Source of the DNA: Trichomonas vaginalis G3
Taxonomy: Eukaryota > Parabasalia > Trichomonadida > Trichomonadidae
Assembly (NCBI RefSeq): GCF_026262505.1
Contig: NC_067206.1
Location: forward strand, 5,360,879-5,424,878
Direction: 5' to 3'
Length of the DNA: 64,000 bases
A model generated the notes under the pieces. The model had not been told where the DNA came from. It did not search any database and saw only the letters and a list, made by a program, of their open reading frames with translations. The translations under genes and the position numbers were made by a program. Below are positions 8,451 to 18,182 of this stretch, in pieces; within the stretch, counting starts at the first letter, position 1; each line of letters starts with the position of its first letter.

Positions 8451-9753
8451 TAGGGTGTCCAAAGGTGCGTTTAGCACAGCGCTCTATATGAGACTATTAA
8501 AGGAGATATATGCTGATTATAAATATATAATAAAAAATATGAATATATGTATATGATGAGTATGTTGTATTTTGGCGCCATGCCGGGATATAAAATGAAT
8601 TTTGAGACAAGAGGCGGTTTCGCGGGAAATTTTGGCGGGATTTTTTTCATTTTTTTAATGAATCATAAAGAAAACATCCTCGCTCTTGCAAAAAAATGCA
8701 AAGACTGTAAAAAAATCTACGAGACATTGGTAAAATGCTTCGGTATGGATGCTCCTAGCTATTCCACTGTAACGTATCATGTTAGGATGTATCACTTCAT
8801 GAACAAAAAGGCGCCCATCATAAAAATTGACAAAAAATCGCCGGATCAAAGAAAAATCAAAGCAATTCTTCAAGCGCTAGATGAAGACCCAAGAGCATCA
8901 CTCAGAAGGATAGAGGAGATGACAAAGATACCACGTACAACAGTCAGTTATTATCTGCACAATTATTTGAACTACAAACTAGCGTATACACGTTGGGTTC
9001 CGCACAACCTTAATTCAGTTCAAAAAAATCTAGAGTCCAATCTTCGAAAGAGCTCCTCTCTATATTGCGTGCATATCAATCCAAGAAGTTTCACTTTTTA
9101 GTAACAGGGGACGAGTCTTGGTTTCAATATGCAACAGAAGCCAAAATCATGTGGATCCCGAAGGATGAAAATCCGCAAACATTCCCGAAGAAAAAAATTG
9201 ACACACCAATGATGATGTTGTCGGTTTTTTGGGGCGTGAATGGCATCATCGCAATTGATATTCTTCAAAAACCTAATACGATGAATGCTCAGTATCTAAT
9301 TGACAATGTTCTTACTCAAATTATCAATTCTGATGAGTTTGAGAAATCCAAACAACAAAAACAAAAGTTTGCAATTCATTTTGATAATTCAAGAGTTCAC
9401 AAAAGTCATAAGGTAATGAATTACTTGGTGGAAAACAATGTCAAAGTTGTTCCAAACCCAATTTATTCACCTGATATTGCACCCTCTGACTTTTATTTAT
9501 TCGGCACGCTAAAAAAGAGAGCTGAAGGACGCGAATTCGCGAGTCCAGATGATCTTGAAAATTTTGTAAGAGAGCAATTTGAGCAATTTTCTCATGATGA
9601 TTTAAAGCGTGTCTTTCAAGCCTGGATCGATCGCTGTGAACGCGTGATTGAATCCAATGGTGATTATATTTAAATAAACTTTATATATATGTAACTTGTT
9701 TATTTCTATTCGCAGTATTCAGGTTTGTGCTAAACACACCTTTGGACACCCTA
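8451..9753 (+). mobile_element. mariner DNA transposon (Tvmar-like), TA target duplication
   Basis: About 1303 bp. Terminal inverted repeats begin TAGGGTGTCCAAAGGTG at 8451 and match the right end with one mismatch over about 27 bp (GTGCTAAACACACC... ending at 9753). TA dinucleotides flank both ends (8449-8450 and 9754-9755). It carries a D,D34D transposase, the mariner signature rather than the Tc1 D34E. Mariner copies are known from T. vaginalis. The ends are almost identical to each other, so the insertion looks young, although its transposase is frameshifted. Confidence 0.93.
8547..9673 (+). pseudogene. mariner transposase, one frameshift
   Basis: The N-terminal part (from ATG 8547, or the inner ATG at 8658 giving MNHKENILALAKK) holds the paired-like helix-turn-helix DNA-binding region, ending at RWVPHNLNSVQK. 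The C-terminal part has the catalytic core: first Asp in TGDESWF, second in AIHFDNSRVH, third in YSPDIAPSD, with 34 residues between the last two. The reading frame changes in the run of seven A at 9022-9028, just before SRVQSSKELL, so this copy cannot make a full transposase. The stop is at 9671-9673, about 80 bases before the right inverted repeat. Confidence 0.9.
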
Positions 9754-10741
9754 TATTATATATTGCAGCATTGTGAAGTGGCGTATTACCATTGTTATTT
9801 ATTGTATTAACGCCCATTAAACCTTTGCTTAATACAAATTCACAAATCTCAAAATTATTTGCAGAGGCCGCAAAATGAAGAATGGTGTCTCTATCAGCAG
9901 TAATCATGCTTAAATTTAGTTTTTCGTTGAAAATAATCTCCTGTGTTTGTGAAAAAGATGCACACCATAGAATTATTAAATTTGGATCTTTCTCATATAA
10001 AAGAAACACAGCTTTCAAGTTTTGAGATTTGAAAATCGCAAGGGTCAAATAAGTCTCTTTCAATTATATGCTCAAGGAATTTGTTGTTATGAGATCCAAT
10101 AATGTATTCAATGCATTTTTTGTCTATTTTTTGCTGTTTAAGCATTCATTTATTATATCAGTATTTCCGCCAATAAAGGAGTACTCAAGGCAAGATTGAG
10201 TTATTTCTTGTTTTAAATTTGAACGGATGAAATTAAATATGTTCACTGAACCGTAATAGCATGAAGCTTCGATAGGAGAAAAGCGGGAGTAAACACTATA
10301 TAATTCAATGTCTTCCAAGGATTGTTGAGCAGCATATTCTTTAAATTTATCGATTTGGTCATACATAATAATGTAGTGAAGATCATCTTCAGTTGGGAAA
10401 AATTTGTATGGACTGATTTGGTATATTCCATCAGTAGTTTTGTCAATAGATAAGTTAAACGCTTCTGCATCATCTATTATTATTTTGATATCTGAGCCTG
10501 AAAGTGAAAGTTCAGATAAGATTAAGTTTATAATTTTGATGTAGCTCTGGATGGATCGATAGTTGAACTGAATTGCTTGGATTAAGCTAAAAATGAGGTC
10601 AGATTTATGCAATTTATACTTTGAAATCAGAATAGATTGTATGGAATTGAAAACTTCTTCAATTGGATCGCTAAGTTTTATGTGAAATAACCTTTCAAAC
10701 ACTTCGATGAATTGTTCATATTTCTGCAAATACTTACTCAT

Positions 10742-12671
10742 CTAAAATAAAGGCCACTTGATCTTTTTATAAATTTCACTTTTTATCGGCTTGGGCGCCA
10801 GTAAGCTTCAAACTTTAACGTATGCGAATCTGATTTCATTCTCCAATATCATATCTATTACGAACTATAAGATCCATATATTTCATAAATCGTTTTAGTT
10901 TTCTCCACAATAGCTAGTAATTGCATTTGTTCAGATTTGAATGAGTTTTTTATAGTGCCAATCCAAATATAATGAATCCATAGTACAATCTGCCAGTAAT
11001 CCTCCAAAGTTCTTTCAATTACATTGAATGGGAGGGCGAAACAATATAATTTGATAAAAATTGGAGGACTCTTACTGCATCAATCTCATTATATTATATT
11101 TTTTAGTTGTCATTTACTTAAATATGATTATTATTCAAAATGTTTGAAATAATTTCTCATTATTAATCGTGATTTACTTTTAAGCCTACATGTGATTCTT
11201 TTTAGAAGTCGTACTACTCGATATTATTAATATTAGAAAGTATAACAACAGTGATTATACGCATTGTGTGCATAAGTATTAATGAATCTTCTATTTACTT
11301 CGAAGATGGGGCATGAGTATTAATGAATTTTGTATGAATTACATTTGAAATATGATCCTTATATATATTGAGGAAGTTTCATTTATTTTTTCATAAACTT
11401 GTTTGAAAATTAAGTTTAAGAGAGAGTTTAGATAAGTATGCTTTATAAGCACTTATGTATCCTATAAGTTAGGGAAAATTGAGAGTATCAGGTCACTTGA
11501 GAGTAGCAATATGTATCAAATATACTAATTTAATTGATGGTAAATATATAATTAGTTATACATATATAAATACATTTTATTTTTAGAACATATATGGTTG
11601 AAATGCAACATTTCTTTAATTTGGAAATCAGAATTTGATCAAAAATTGACTCTATACCGTAAGTGAATAGATATTTGTAGACATTATGTTCAAGGTATGC
11701 AATATTTTGCATCGAATATCATAAAATGTGATAAACCTGAATTAATCAATACGTTCGAATAAATGGATTTACCAAATCAAAATGATATATTACTGATCTC
11801 TGATACTATCAGAATCATTTTGTTAAGATGAAAAAAGCAAATGATAATTTATAGTTTCAATGAAGAGATCAAAAAAATTCAAATAAAATTATGTCGAATT
11901 GAAATGAAAATTTTTGAAATTAACTAGTTTATCAATATAGAAATCAATTTTGGATGAAAGTTTATTTTTGTTCAGTCAAACCGCCATTTCAAATTTCTCA
12001 CTGTAAGATAAAAGACAAAATTATTGATTAATGGATTCTTTATATGATTAAGTATTTGAAAATATATAAAATATCTAAAAATACTTATCTTGAAGAAACC
12101 GATTAGAATTTCAGTGGAAAATCCTAAAATTAAAGAGAGAGTTAGTTAATTGATTCTAAAGATTTTCTCAAATTGGTTAATATAAATAATCATTCAATTT
12201 TTTATTTCCTCAAAAATCAGGTAATTTTCATAGCTTCTCAATTAAATAATTAATTATTGATTATCAAAAATTGCTTGTTAAATAATTTTCTGCAATATAT
12301 ATCCTAATATTTTCTTTTCAAATTTCAACTCTGAAAATTGAATTTATGCTTTTCAAAATAAATTAGGTAAATTTTGTGTAATAATCATTAGTTGTACTTA
12401 TTCAATTCATTTGAGCACAATAATCTATATTGAGATTATTCAATTATTTTTATAGCACAGTATCAATATTGTTTATATGGTATATTTGATCAATATTATG
12501 TAGGAAATTAATTTTAACGTACTATTCAAAAATCAAAAATACTTTCTCATAGCTCTCAAATAACTCTTAACAATTTATTTATAGATTAATTCTCTTAGTT
12601 TACACATATTAAGCAAATATATTTGTCTATGTCCCAACGTTGTTAAACAAATTTCAATAGGTATTCAAAAG
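10742..12671. other. Long AT-rich intergenic region
   Basis: About 1.9 kb, very AT-rich, without a convincing gene. The motif AGTATTAATGAAT occurs twice near 11275 and 11314 with similar flanks (CATAAGTATTAATGAATC / CATGAGTATTAATGAATT), a short local duplication. A 60-codon frame at 11530-11712 is Ile/Tyr/Lys-rich and looks like chance. Confidence 0.5.
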
Positions 12672-12673
12672 AT

Positions 12674-12680
12674 TCACATT
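12674..12680 (+). promoter_or_regulatory. Initiator (Inr) TCACATT
   Basis: Matches the trichomonad initiator TCA(+1)(C/T)(T/A), with A+1 at 12676, ten bases before the ATG at 12686. It supports 12686 as a once-active gene start even though the gene is now frameshifted. Confidence 0.6.
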
Positions 12681-12685
12681 GTGGG

Positions 12686-13415
12686 ATGGATGCATACATC
12701 ATTAGGTTTAATCAGAACCTTGATTTCTATGTTCCATTCGATGAGCCTCTAACTGCAGGCGAAGTAAAGCAAGAAATGTTTCTACAGCTTGAGGAATCAA
12801 CAAGTTCAATGTTTTTAATCTACAATGGAGAGATCCTCAAAGATGAATCTAAGTTAGAGACTCTTGGGATCAAAAAGGTTCCATCCTCCACTTGTACATT
12901 CCAAAGTATGACAACATTTTCGTCCAATCTCCAAAGCGCATGATGAACGAGATTTTATCATTGTTCATTAATATCAATTTAATTCCTGATGAATCTTACA
13001 TAGAAGCTGTTCAGACCATCAAAAAGTATATTGCATCGCCAATAATTAAGTCCCTGGTTAGAATTGTTCCAGAGTTAAATGACATTTTTGATGAAATTCT
13101 TGATTACATCAAAGAGATTGAAGCTCCTAGCGATGAATCCATTTATGAAACCATTTCCAGAATTCAAGATAACGCTTTTGTGAGCACCTTTATGATAGTG
13201 ATTTAAAGAGCTATACAGAGTTTAAGTCAGAGGAAGGGGCAATTTACGAAACCAAATGCCAACATATTTTGGACGTCCAAGACGATTATTTCCAATCAGA
13301 AGGTCATACTACTAATATTGATGAACCCTTAAAAGTAGACTACATTCCAAGTATCAGCTCTGACCCGCTTCCATTTTACGATCCATATAATTTTTGTAAT
13401 TCAGCAGATTACTAA
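12686..13415 (+). pseudogene. Ubiquitin-like domain protein, two frameshifts
   Basis: The N-terminus is a ubiquitin-fold domain: AYIIRFNQNLDFYVPFDEP, then SSMFLIYNGEILKDESKLETLGIKK, equivalent to the [21 protein letters not shown] part of ubiquitin. The matching last strand (GSILHLYIPK, like ESTLHLVLR) is in another frame after the A-run near 12870. A helical region follows (YIEAVQTIKKYIASPIIKSLVRIVPELNDIFDEIL) until a second frame change near 13185-13195. The tail (YDSDLKSYTEF ... FYDPYNFCNSADY) is open to a TAA at 13413-13415. There is no C-terminal GG. It was probably a ubiquitin-like scaffold protein of a trichomonad family. Confidence 0.75.
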
Positions 13416-13462
13416 ATTTTGTTTGTTTTTTGTTTGTGAATTGCGATATTTTTAACTTTGAG

Positions 13463-14521
13463 TAAGGGTTTCGTTTTGCGAAAAAAACGTACAATACGCA
13501 ATTTCGCTAAAAAAACATTTAGCTAGCAATTTCGACCTTTGACTCCACTCAAGACGTCACTTTTTAAATTTTGCGGTATCATATTTTTGGAAAATCTTTA
13601 TGAATATTATATAAAAAGTCTCTTTAATATCTATATTTCATATTTTTATCGATTTTTTAAGTTTTTGCGAAAAGTATTCAATTATTTTTGCTATTTGGTC
13701 GGGTAAATGTCAGATTTGCGACATTTTCTGATATGATATTCAGATTCTACGTTGATAATAATGCTTATAGAACCCTCTTGCTATTGTGTCAAAATTGCGA
13801 AACCGATAGCAAAAATATCTCGCAATATCAAAATTGAGATATTGAGTGAATTATGCATTATAGAGATTAAAAATCTGATTTGTGAAAACATCTCATCAGT
13901 TCCTAGCTAATTCAAAAATCTTTACTATCTTATTCGATTAAAATGAAAAGGGAATAGTTTCATTATGCTTTAAATGACAGCCTTATAATATAATCATAGT
14001 TTTCGCTCAATATGCAGCATTTTTTTTTCGAAATCTATGGTCAATGTCCTAAATACTGATTGCTTTGCATTCATATCTCTTACATTTTCTATACCCACAT
14101 CATTATTCATTGCTATTCCTATCTTTTTCATTTTTGTTTGTTTCTCATAATTTCTCAAAAAACATGATAACTTGATATTTGTAAATATCATACTTTATAA
14201 CGTAAATAAGAACTTGACCTATTAAGAAAAGCAGTAATGAAAAGAAAATCTGAAATTCATAAAAATTACAAGTTTCTGATGACAATTAGCTTAATTAAAC
14301 CAGGTACAAGATTATATAATTGTATTTTCTATCCAATTATCCATATAATATCTTATCCAGAAAAAATAACTTGATCAATACCAAATGATTTTTTAACTAG
14401 TAAATAAAGTATTTTCTTTACACACACATTGTATATCATAGTTTTTTTTTTTTTGGTTTCGCAAAACATCCAAAAACAAATATGCTATAAAAGTGACAAT
14501 TTTAGCAAAACGAAACCCTTA
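13463..14521. mobile_element. Nonautonomous DNA transposon, 1059 bp, 7-bp target duplication
   Basis: Ends in a perfect 17-bp inverted repeat, TAAGGGTTTCGTTTTGC at 13463 and its reverse complement ending at 14521. Directly outside both ends stands CTTTGAG (13456-13462 and 14522-14528), a target-site duplication. Inside there is no transposase; a 65-codon minus frame at 13994-14191 has no family. The interior has several GCGAAA/TTTCGC motifs on both strands near the two ends. Superfamily is not clear: the TSD is a base short of hAT and two short of Mutator-like elements. Confidence 0.8.
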
Positions 14522-14529
14522 CTTTGAGC

Positions 14530-14752
14530 AAATCATTACGGTTATTTTCATAATTTGAATGATATTTTATCGGTAAATTCATGCCAAATTCTCAATCATA
14601 TAAAAAAGCAGCAATATCAGATAGGAACAAAACTTCCATGTGGTATTAATGACCATCAAGTTTATCAATTTGAAACAAATAGGATTCAAATTACCTGAGC
14701 ATCAGGCAAAAATAAAAATTTCAAGCCAAAGCCTTGGTATGTGTGTTAAATA
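14530..14752 (+). pseudogene. Coding relic of unknown family
   Basis: After the 7-bp duplication an open stretch reads as HNLNDILSVNSCQILNHIKK and continues to FETNR, then resumes in the next frame as GFKLPEHQAKIKISSQSLGM with a TAG near 14750. The composition (Lys/Ile/Asn, mixed charges) looks like protein rather than noise, so this seems to be the 3' part of a decayed gene whose upstream part was parted from it by the 1059-bp element. No family recognised. Confidence 0.35.
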
Positions 14753-14832
14753 GACGAAGATGCAATAAACGAAATTAATAATCAAAAAAAATCAATTAAA
14801 ATATTAGTCAAATCTTTAAACGTATGGTGCTG

Positions 14833-16397
14833 ATGAAATACTTTCGTGTATTTTATTTTATTTATTCCTTCTCTTTGGATGATTATCGAATTTTTCCCAA
14901 AAATTTGATATTTGACAGTAAATTATCGGTTCTTTTTAGCATATTAAGCATTGAAACATCTTTTTATATTGCTTTATTCATTTAAAAATCAATAAAATGG
15001 CGTAATGGTTTTCGAAATGATTTCAAACAGAGGATAAAAAATCAATATCTTAAGGGTCCACTGTAAGGCCAAATAAGGTCTATCGTCGTCCCAAAAATAT
15101 TGCTCGAGATGGTGTTTTACTAAGGCCCAAAACTTAAAAAAACACAAAAAAATTAACTTTACTCTTTTGAGATCCTTATCAGATATGCATCAATTTGATG
15201 CAGTATCGCAGTTCAAATCTGATTTTTTAATGTAGATGTACTCTAACATCCTTTAAAAAATGCAAAATGATATTAATTAAGCTTTTCATTTCTGTATCAT
15301 ACACGAAACAAAATCGTTCATTATACTAAAATTTATCAAAGTTTGATTAATGAAAAAATAATATCTAAATTTTTACATTGAGTCGGCTATTGATATGGTT
15401 AATATTAAATCTTGTAAAAATTGGCATTATCCAGAATAATACCCACTAAAATACACAATTTTTTTTTAAAAAATTTTATCAATTGTTATGGTATATCTTT
15501 ATGATAATGAATAAAATGCTTATTTTTCATAAGTAAATACATAATTTATGCTTAAACACAAAAAATAACACAAAAATTTTTGGCCAACATATCTAAACTA
15601 AGGATAATGGTTTGAATATATAAACAATAATACTTTGTCCAGGGAATTAAATTTGTGCTATCCAATTGTCAATTCTTTGAATTTTTTTTAAATGCAAGAT
15701 ATCCCGGCATTAACCTCAATAAATATATATATTATGCATCATAATATTAGTATGTAATGGCATTAAAGCGAAATTCCTAATTTCTTCTCAATTAAATTCC
15801 TTGAAAAACATTGGAATTAATGATTGGAAATAGGTCAAAAAAATTCCTAATATAAAACTTATACTTAAGATAAAATTAAAATTCGAAAATATCTATTTTT
15901 CAAAACACGCATCCAAAAGCGAAAAAATTCGAAAAAATCATGTTCTTATAAAACTCACTGATTTTGCAATTTTTATGAGATTTGAAGTGATAGGATATAT
16001 TACCATCTTATTGAAACATATGCTTCATTGTTGTATTCACATAATATTAATCAGAACACTAGGAAAAGTGGATTTTCGAAAAATGACGATAACGATTATT
16101 TGCAGATCGCCTCTCAATTTTGAGAGACTTTCAATTTTTACAGTGGACCCTTAATAAGATCGTTGATTTCCTACAACAAATTTGATTCAAATGTTGGATC
16201 AATGTCCTTTTGGTCTTTCTGAATTTTTGTTGGATATAAATTTGGTTCTAAATTATTCGCCAACTGTCAATTTTCTCCTTTCAATTATGATTGAAAATGC
16301 AGGAAATGATGACATCTTTAGAGATATATCTGTAGCAAGTTTTATAATTTATGTACAGTGTTATTCAATTCATGAAAAAATAAACTATTTTGTATAG
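14833..16397 (+). pseudogene. Decayed gene interrupted by a TTAA element
   Basis: From the ATG at 14833 an open frame runs 50 codons (MKYFRVFYFIYSFSLDDYRI ...), meets a TAA at 14983-14985, continues in the same frame (KSIKWRNGFRNDFKQRIKNQ) up to the element at 15054, and resumes beyond 16154 in frame if one TTAA is kept (YLNKIVDFLQQ). A one-base frame change follows, then 70 open codons to the TAG at 16395-16397 (MLDQCPFGLSEFLLDINL ... IHEKINYF). The in-frame joining over a single target site shows that the host sequence was one reading frame before the insertion. Family unknown. Confidence 0.55.
15054..16150. mobile_element. Nonautonomous DNA transposon with TTAA target site, 1097 bp
   Basis: A 13-bp perfect inverted repeat, GGGTCCACTGTAA at 15054-15066 and its reverse complement at 16138-16150, is flanked on both sides by TTAA (15050-15053 and 16151-16154). 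The interior is AT-rich and carries no transposase. TTAA duplications are typical of piggyBac and Kolobok-type elements; reading the repeat as AGGGTCC... with a TA duplication is also possible. A segment close to its right end (CTCTCAATTTTGAGA...TTCAATTTTTA) recurs in altered form at 17870-17900, perhaps the end of a second, decayed copy. Confidence 0.75.
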
Positions 16398-16447
16398 AAA
16401 TGATTTGAATTACTTCTCAATTTTTTTAAAATATTAATATTTGAATT

Positions 16448-17317
16448 ATGAGAGGAAGGAAGAAATTAGGATTCCGAGGACGTCGACGTGAAGGCCATGA
16501 TCATGGTGATGACCTGAGATCGGTCGCTGAGTACGAATATGGCGAAAAAACATATACACAGGCAGAAATTGAACAAGCGATTGTAAACGCCAAACATCCT
16601 TTCGAAGATTTCGGTTTGATTGAATCGAAGGCACTAACTCCATCACAGCGCGCAATTACAAGTTGTATAGAGATAAATGGAGAGTATGCATCTGAAGAAA
16701 TCTTATTAAACTTTTTACAGACCCACTGGAATTTCATTGGGAAAATGAATATAAAATTGCCTAACAATATGCCAGATACCAGAATATTGCATATAAATCT
16801 TGCCGTTAAAAAGAAACAATTGCCTTTATTTGTTCAGAGTCCAAATGACCCATTGGTATGGACTGTAAATAAAAATCCAGAAGCTGATAAGGCCACAACA
16901 AAATCGTCAGCTGAAGATGTTGAAAGTGAACAAACAATACCTCCATCTGAATCTGAAAATTTCTCCGAGACACCTCAACAACTATTTCAAGATGTAATAT
17001 ATCAAATCGTTTATGATTCACCCGAAGGAATCACTCAGGAAAAAATATATAATGAAGCCAAACCGTTTCATAGGTGTCCTGGAATATTTTCGAATTTACC
17101 TCTTAACCGAAGAGTGAAAGCTACCTTGCTTTTCTTGAAATCATCGATGAAAGTTTTTGAACTGAACGGATGTTGGTCATGCAATGGTTATATTCCGTTG
17201 GCTTTATCTAAAAATGTTGATAAAATGTGTATTAAGACCGATGATTCGCTTGGAAAGCTCTCTAGTCTTTCTATCGAAGATCTGTATAATTTATTGAAAC
17301 AAAGGAATGTTTATTAA
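16448..17317 (+). CDS. Nuclear-type protein with two winged-helix-like segments
   Basis: A 289-aa intact frame. The N-terminus is very basic (RGRKKLGFRGRRREG), a possible nuclear localisation or nucleic-acid-binding tail. Residues about 62-135 (LTPSQRAITSCIEINGEYASEEILLNF ... RILHINLAVKKKQLPLFVQS) and about 178-245 (LFQDVIYQIVYDSPEGITQEKIYNEA ... FLKSSMKVFELNGCWSC) both have the helix-helix-helix-wing pattern of winged-helix folds, joined by an acidic, Ser/Thr-rich linker. The start is preceded by TCAATTT, an initiator-like motif at about -29. No named family was recognised; a chromatin or transcription role is inference. It is the only intact gene in the 7.6-18 kb stretch. Confidence 0.7.
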   Translation: MRGRKKLGFRGRRREGHDHGDDLRSVAEYEYGEKTYTQAEIEQAIVNAKHPFEDFGLIESKALTPSQRAITSCIEINGEYASEEILLNFLQTHWNFIGKMNIKLPNNMPDTRILHINLAVKKKQLPLFVQSPNDPLVWTVNKNPEADKATTKSSAEDVESEQTIPPSESENFSETPQQLFQDVIYQIVYDSPEGITQEKIYNEAKPFHRCPGIFSNLPLNRRVKATLLFLKSSMKVFELNGCWSCNGYIPLALSKNVDKMCIKTDDSLGKLSSLSIEDLYNLLKQRNVY

Positions 17318-17559
17318 CGCTATAATAAATCGAATGTTTAATTATAAAAAGGATTGGCAACTATCAATTGATATTTCACTTATTTCGTTTTATTATTATT
17401 GTTTTCTGGTAAACTTGTAGTACTTACCATAATATCTGAATGAAATTAAATAAATTTTGGATTGTTTTGAGCATTAAATGAGAAAAATTACACTGAAATA
17501 AGAGTTCATATTAAGAGAACTCAGGATTACGGATCGAATTTAATTCATTATGTCATATA

Positions 17560-17757
17560 TTAATATTTTATTATGTTTATTTTACATATCATTTTAATCA
17601 AAATAATTTTTGAATTCAATCTTGCATTAATTCTCGTAACACTATCAGATTCATTAAAAAGTTCAGTTATATATTCGATAACTGAATCATATTTAATATT
17701 TTCCATAGAAAAATTAAATTCAATAAAAGCATTCCCTTGATTTGGATCTTGTAATGA
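17560..17757 (-). pseudogene. Short coding relic, minus strand
   Basis: About 65 open codons on the minus strand (DPNQGNAFIEFNFSMENIKY ... NESDSVTRINARLNSKIIL) end in TAA at 17560-17562. There is no ATG near the upstream stop; the first Met is internal. Composition looks protein-like. Probably the tail of a decayed gene; family not recognised. Confidence 0.3.
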
Positions 17758-17867
17758 TGATTAATGGTTTTTCTATTCAATATATGCATAGTTTCAAAGA
17801 ATGAAATCATGATGACTATAAACCTAATTTATTGTAAATGAATCATATTTCTTTCCACATGAATTCC

Positions 17868-18123
17868 CTCTCAATTTTGAGATGACATTCAATTTTTAGG
17901 ATGCTTTAAGTGTTTCTATCTTGCTATACGAAGAGCTTAGAAGGAAACAGTCTATGGCAATATGTACCTATAAACATTGGTTGGTATATTGGATATACTT
18001 TTATTGAATGAAATCAATGATGTATCCTTGAAAAAAGAGATTTTAGAGTTCTATAAAAATTTTATTGATGAGAGAAAGCCTGATAAAAAAAAATATTTTT
18101 ATCAATTAAATAGAACACTATAA
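17868..18123 (+). pseudogene. Decayed coding repeat, copy 1
   Basis: Begins with a segment similar to the right interior of the TTAA element, then reads SVSILLYEELRRKQSMA in one frame and, after a frame change, TLVGILDILLLNEINDVSLK to FYKNFIDERKPDKKKYFYQL and a TAA near 18121. The DNA of 17900-18035 is clearly related to 20395-20545. It looks like the C-terminal end of an unidentified trichomonad gene family, decayed at both places. Confidence 0.4.
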
Positions 18124-18182
18124 CAATAACAAACATTTTATTGAATAATAGATGAACAAAATCAATAAAAAATATAAAAAAA

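Larger units (their letters stand above)
7997..10741 (-). pseudogene. DUF3447/ankyrin-repeat gene split by a mariner insertion
   Basis: The minus-strand gene starts at 10741 with a DUF3447-type helical N-terminus (MSKYLQKYEQFIEVFERLF), the YGSVNIFNFIRSN and FIGGNTDIINECLN landmarks typical of the family, then ankyrin repeats (TILHFAASANNFEICEFVLSKG, SKEIAELLISHGAKINAKD) down to a TAG at 7997. A mariner element (8451-9753) sits inside an ankyrin repeat; with one TA kept, the two flanks read on in frame as AAIYNSKEAAEILLRYGAK. In addition the frame changes in an A-run near 10127 (after ECLNSKK) and again near 10055-10070. So it is dead three ways. Intact members are cytosolic protein-binding ankyrin proteins, highly multiplied in trichomonads. 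Confidence 0.85.

Noticed and set aside
11530-11712. 60-codon minus frame as a small gene.
   Set aside because: Ile/Tyr/Cys-rich, no initiator, no family; AT-rich DNA gives such frames by chance.
13994-14191. 65-codon minus frame inside the 1059-bp element as a transposase piece.
   Set aside because: No catalytic motif or family; probably chance in a nonautonomous element.
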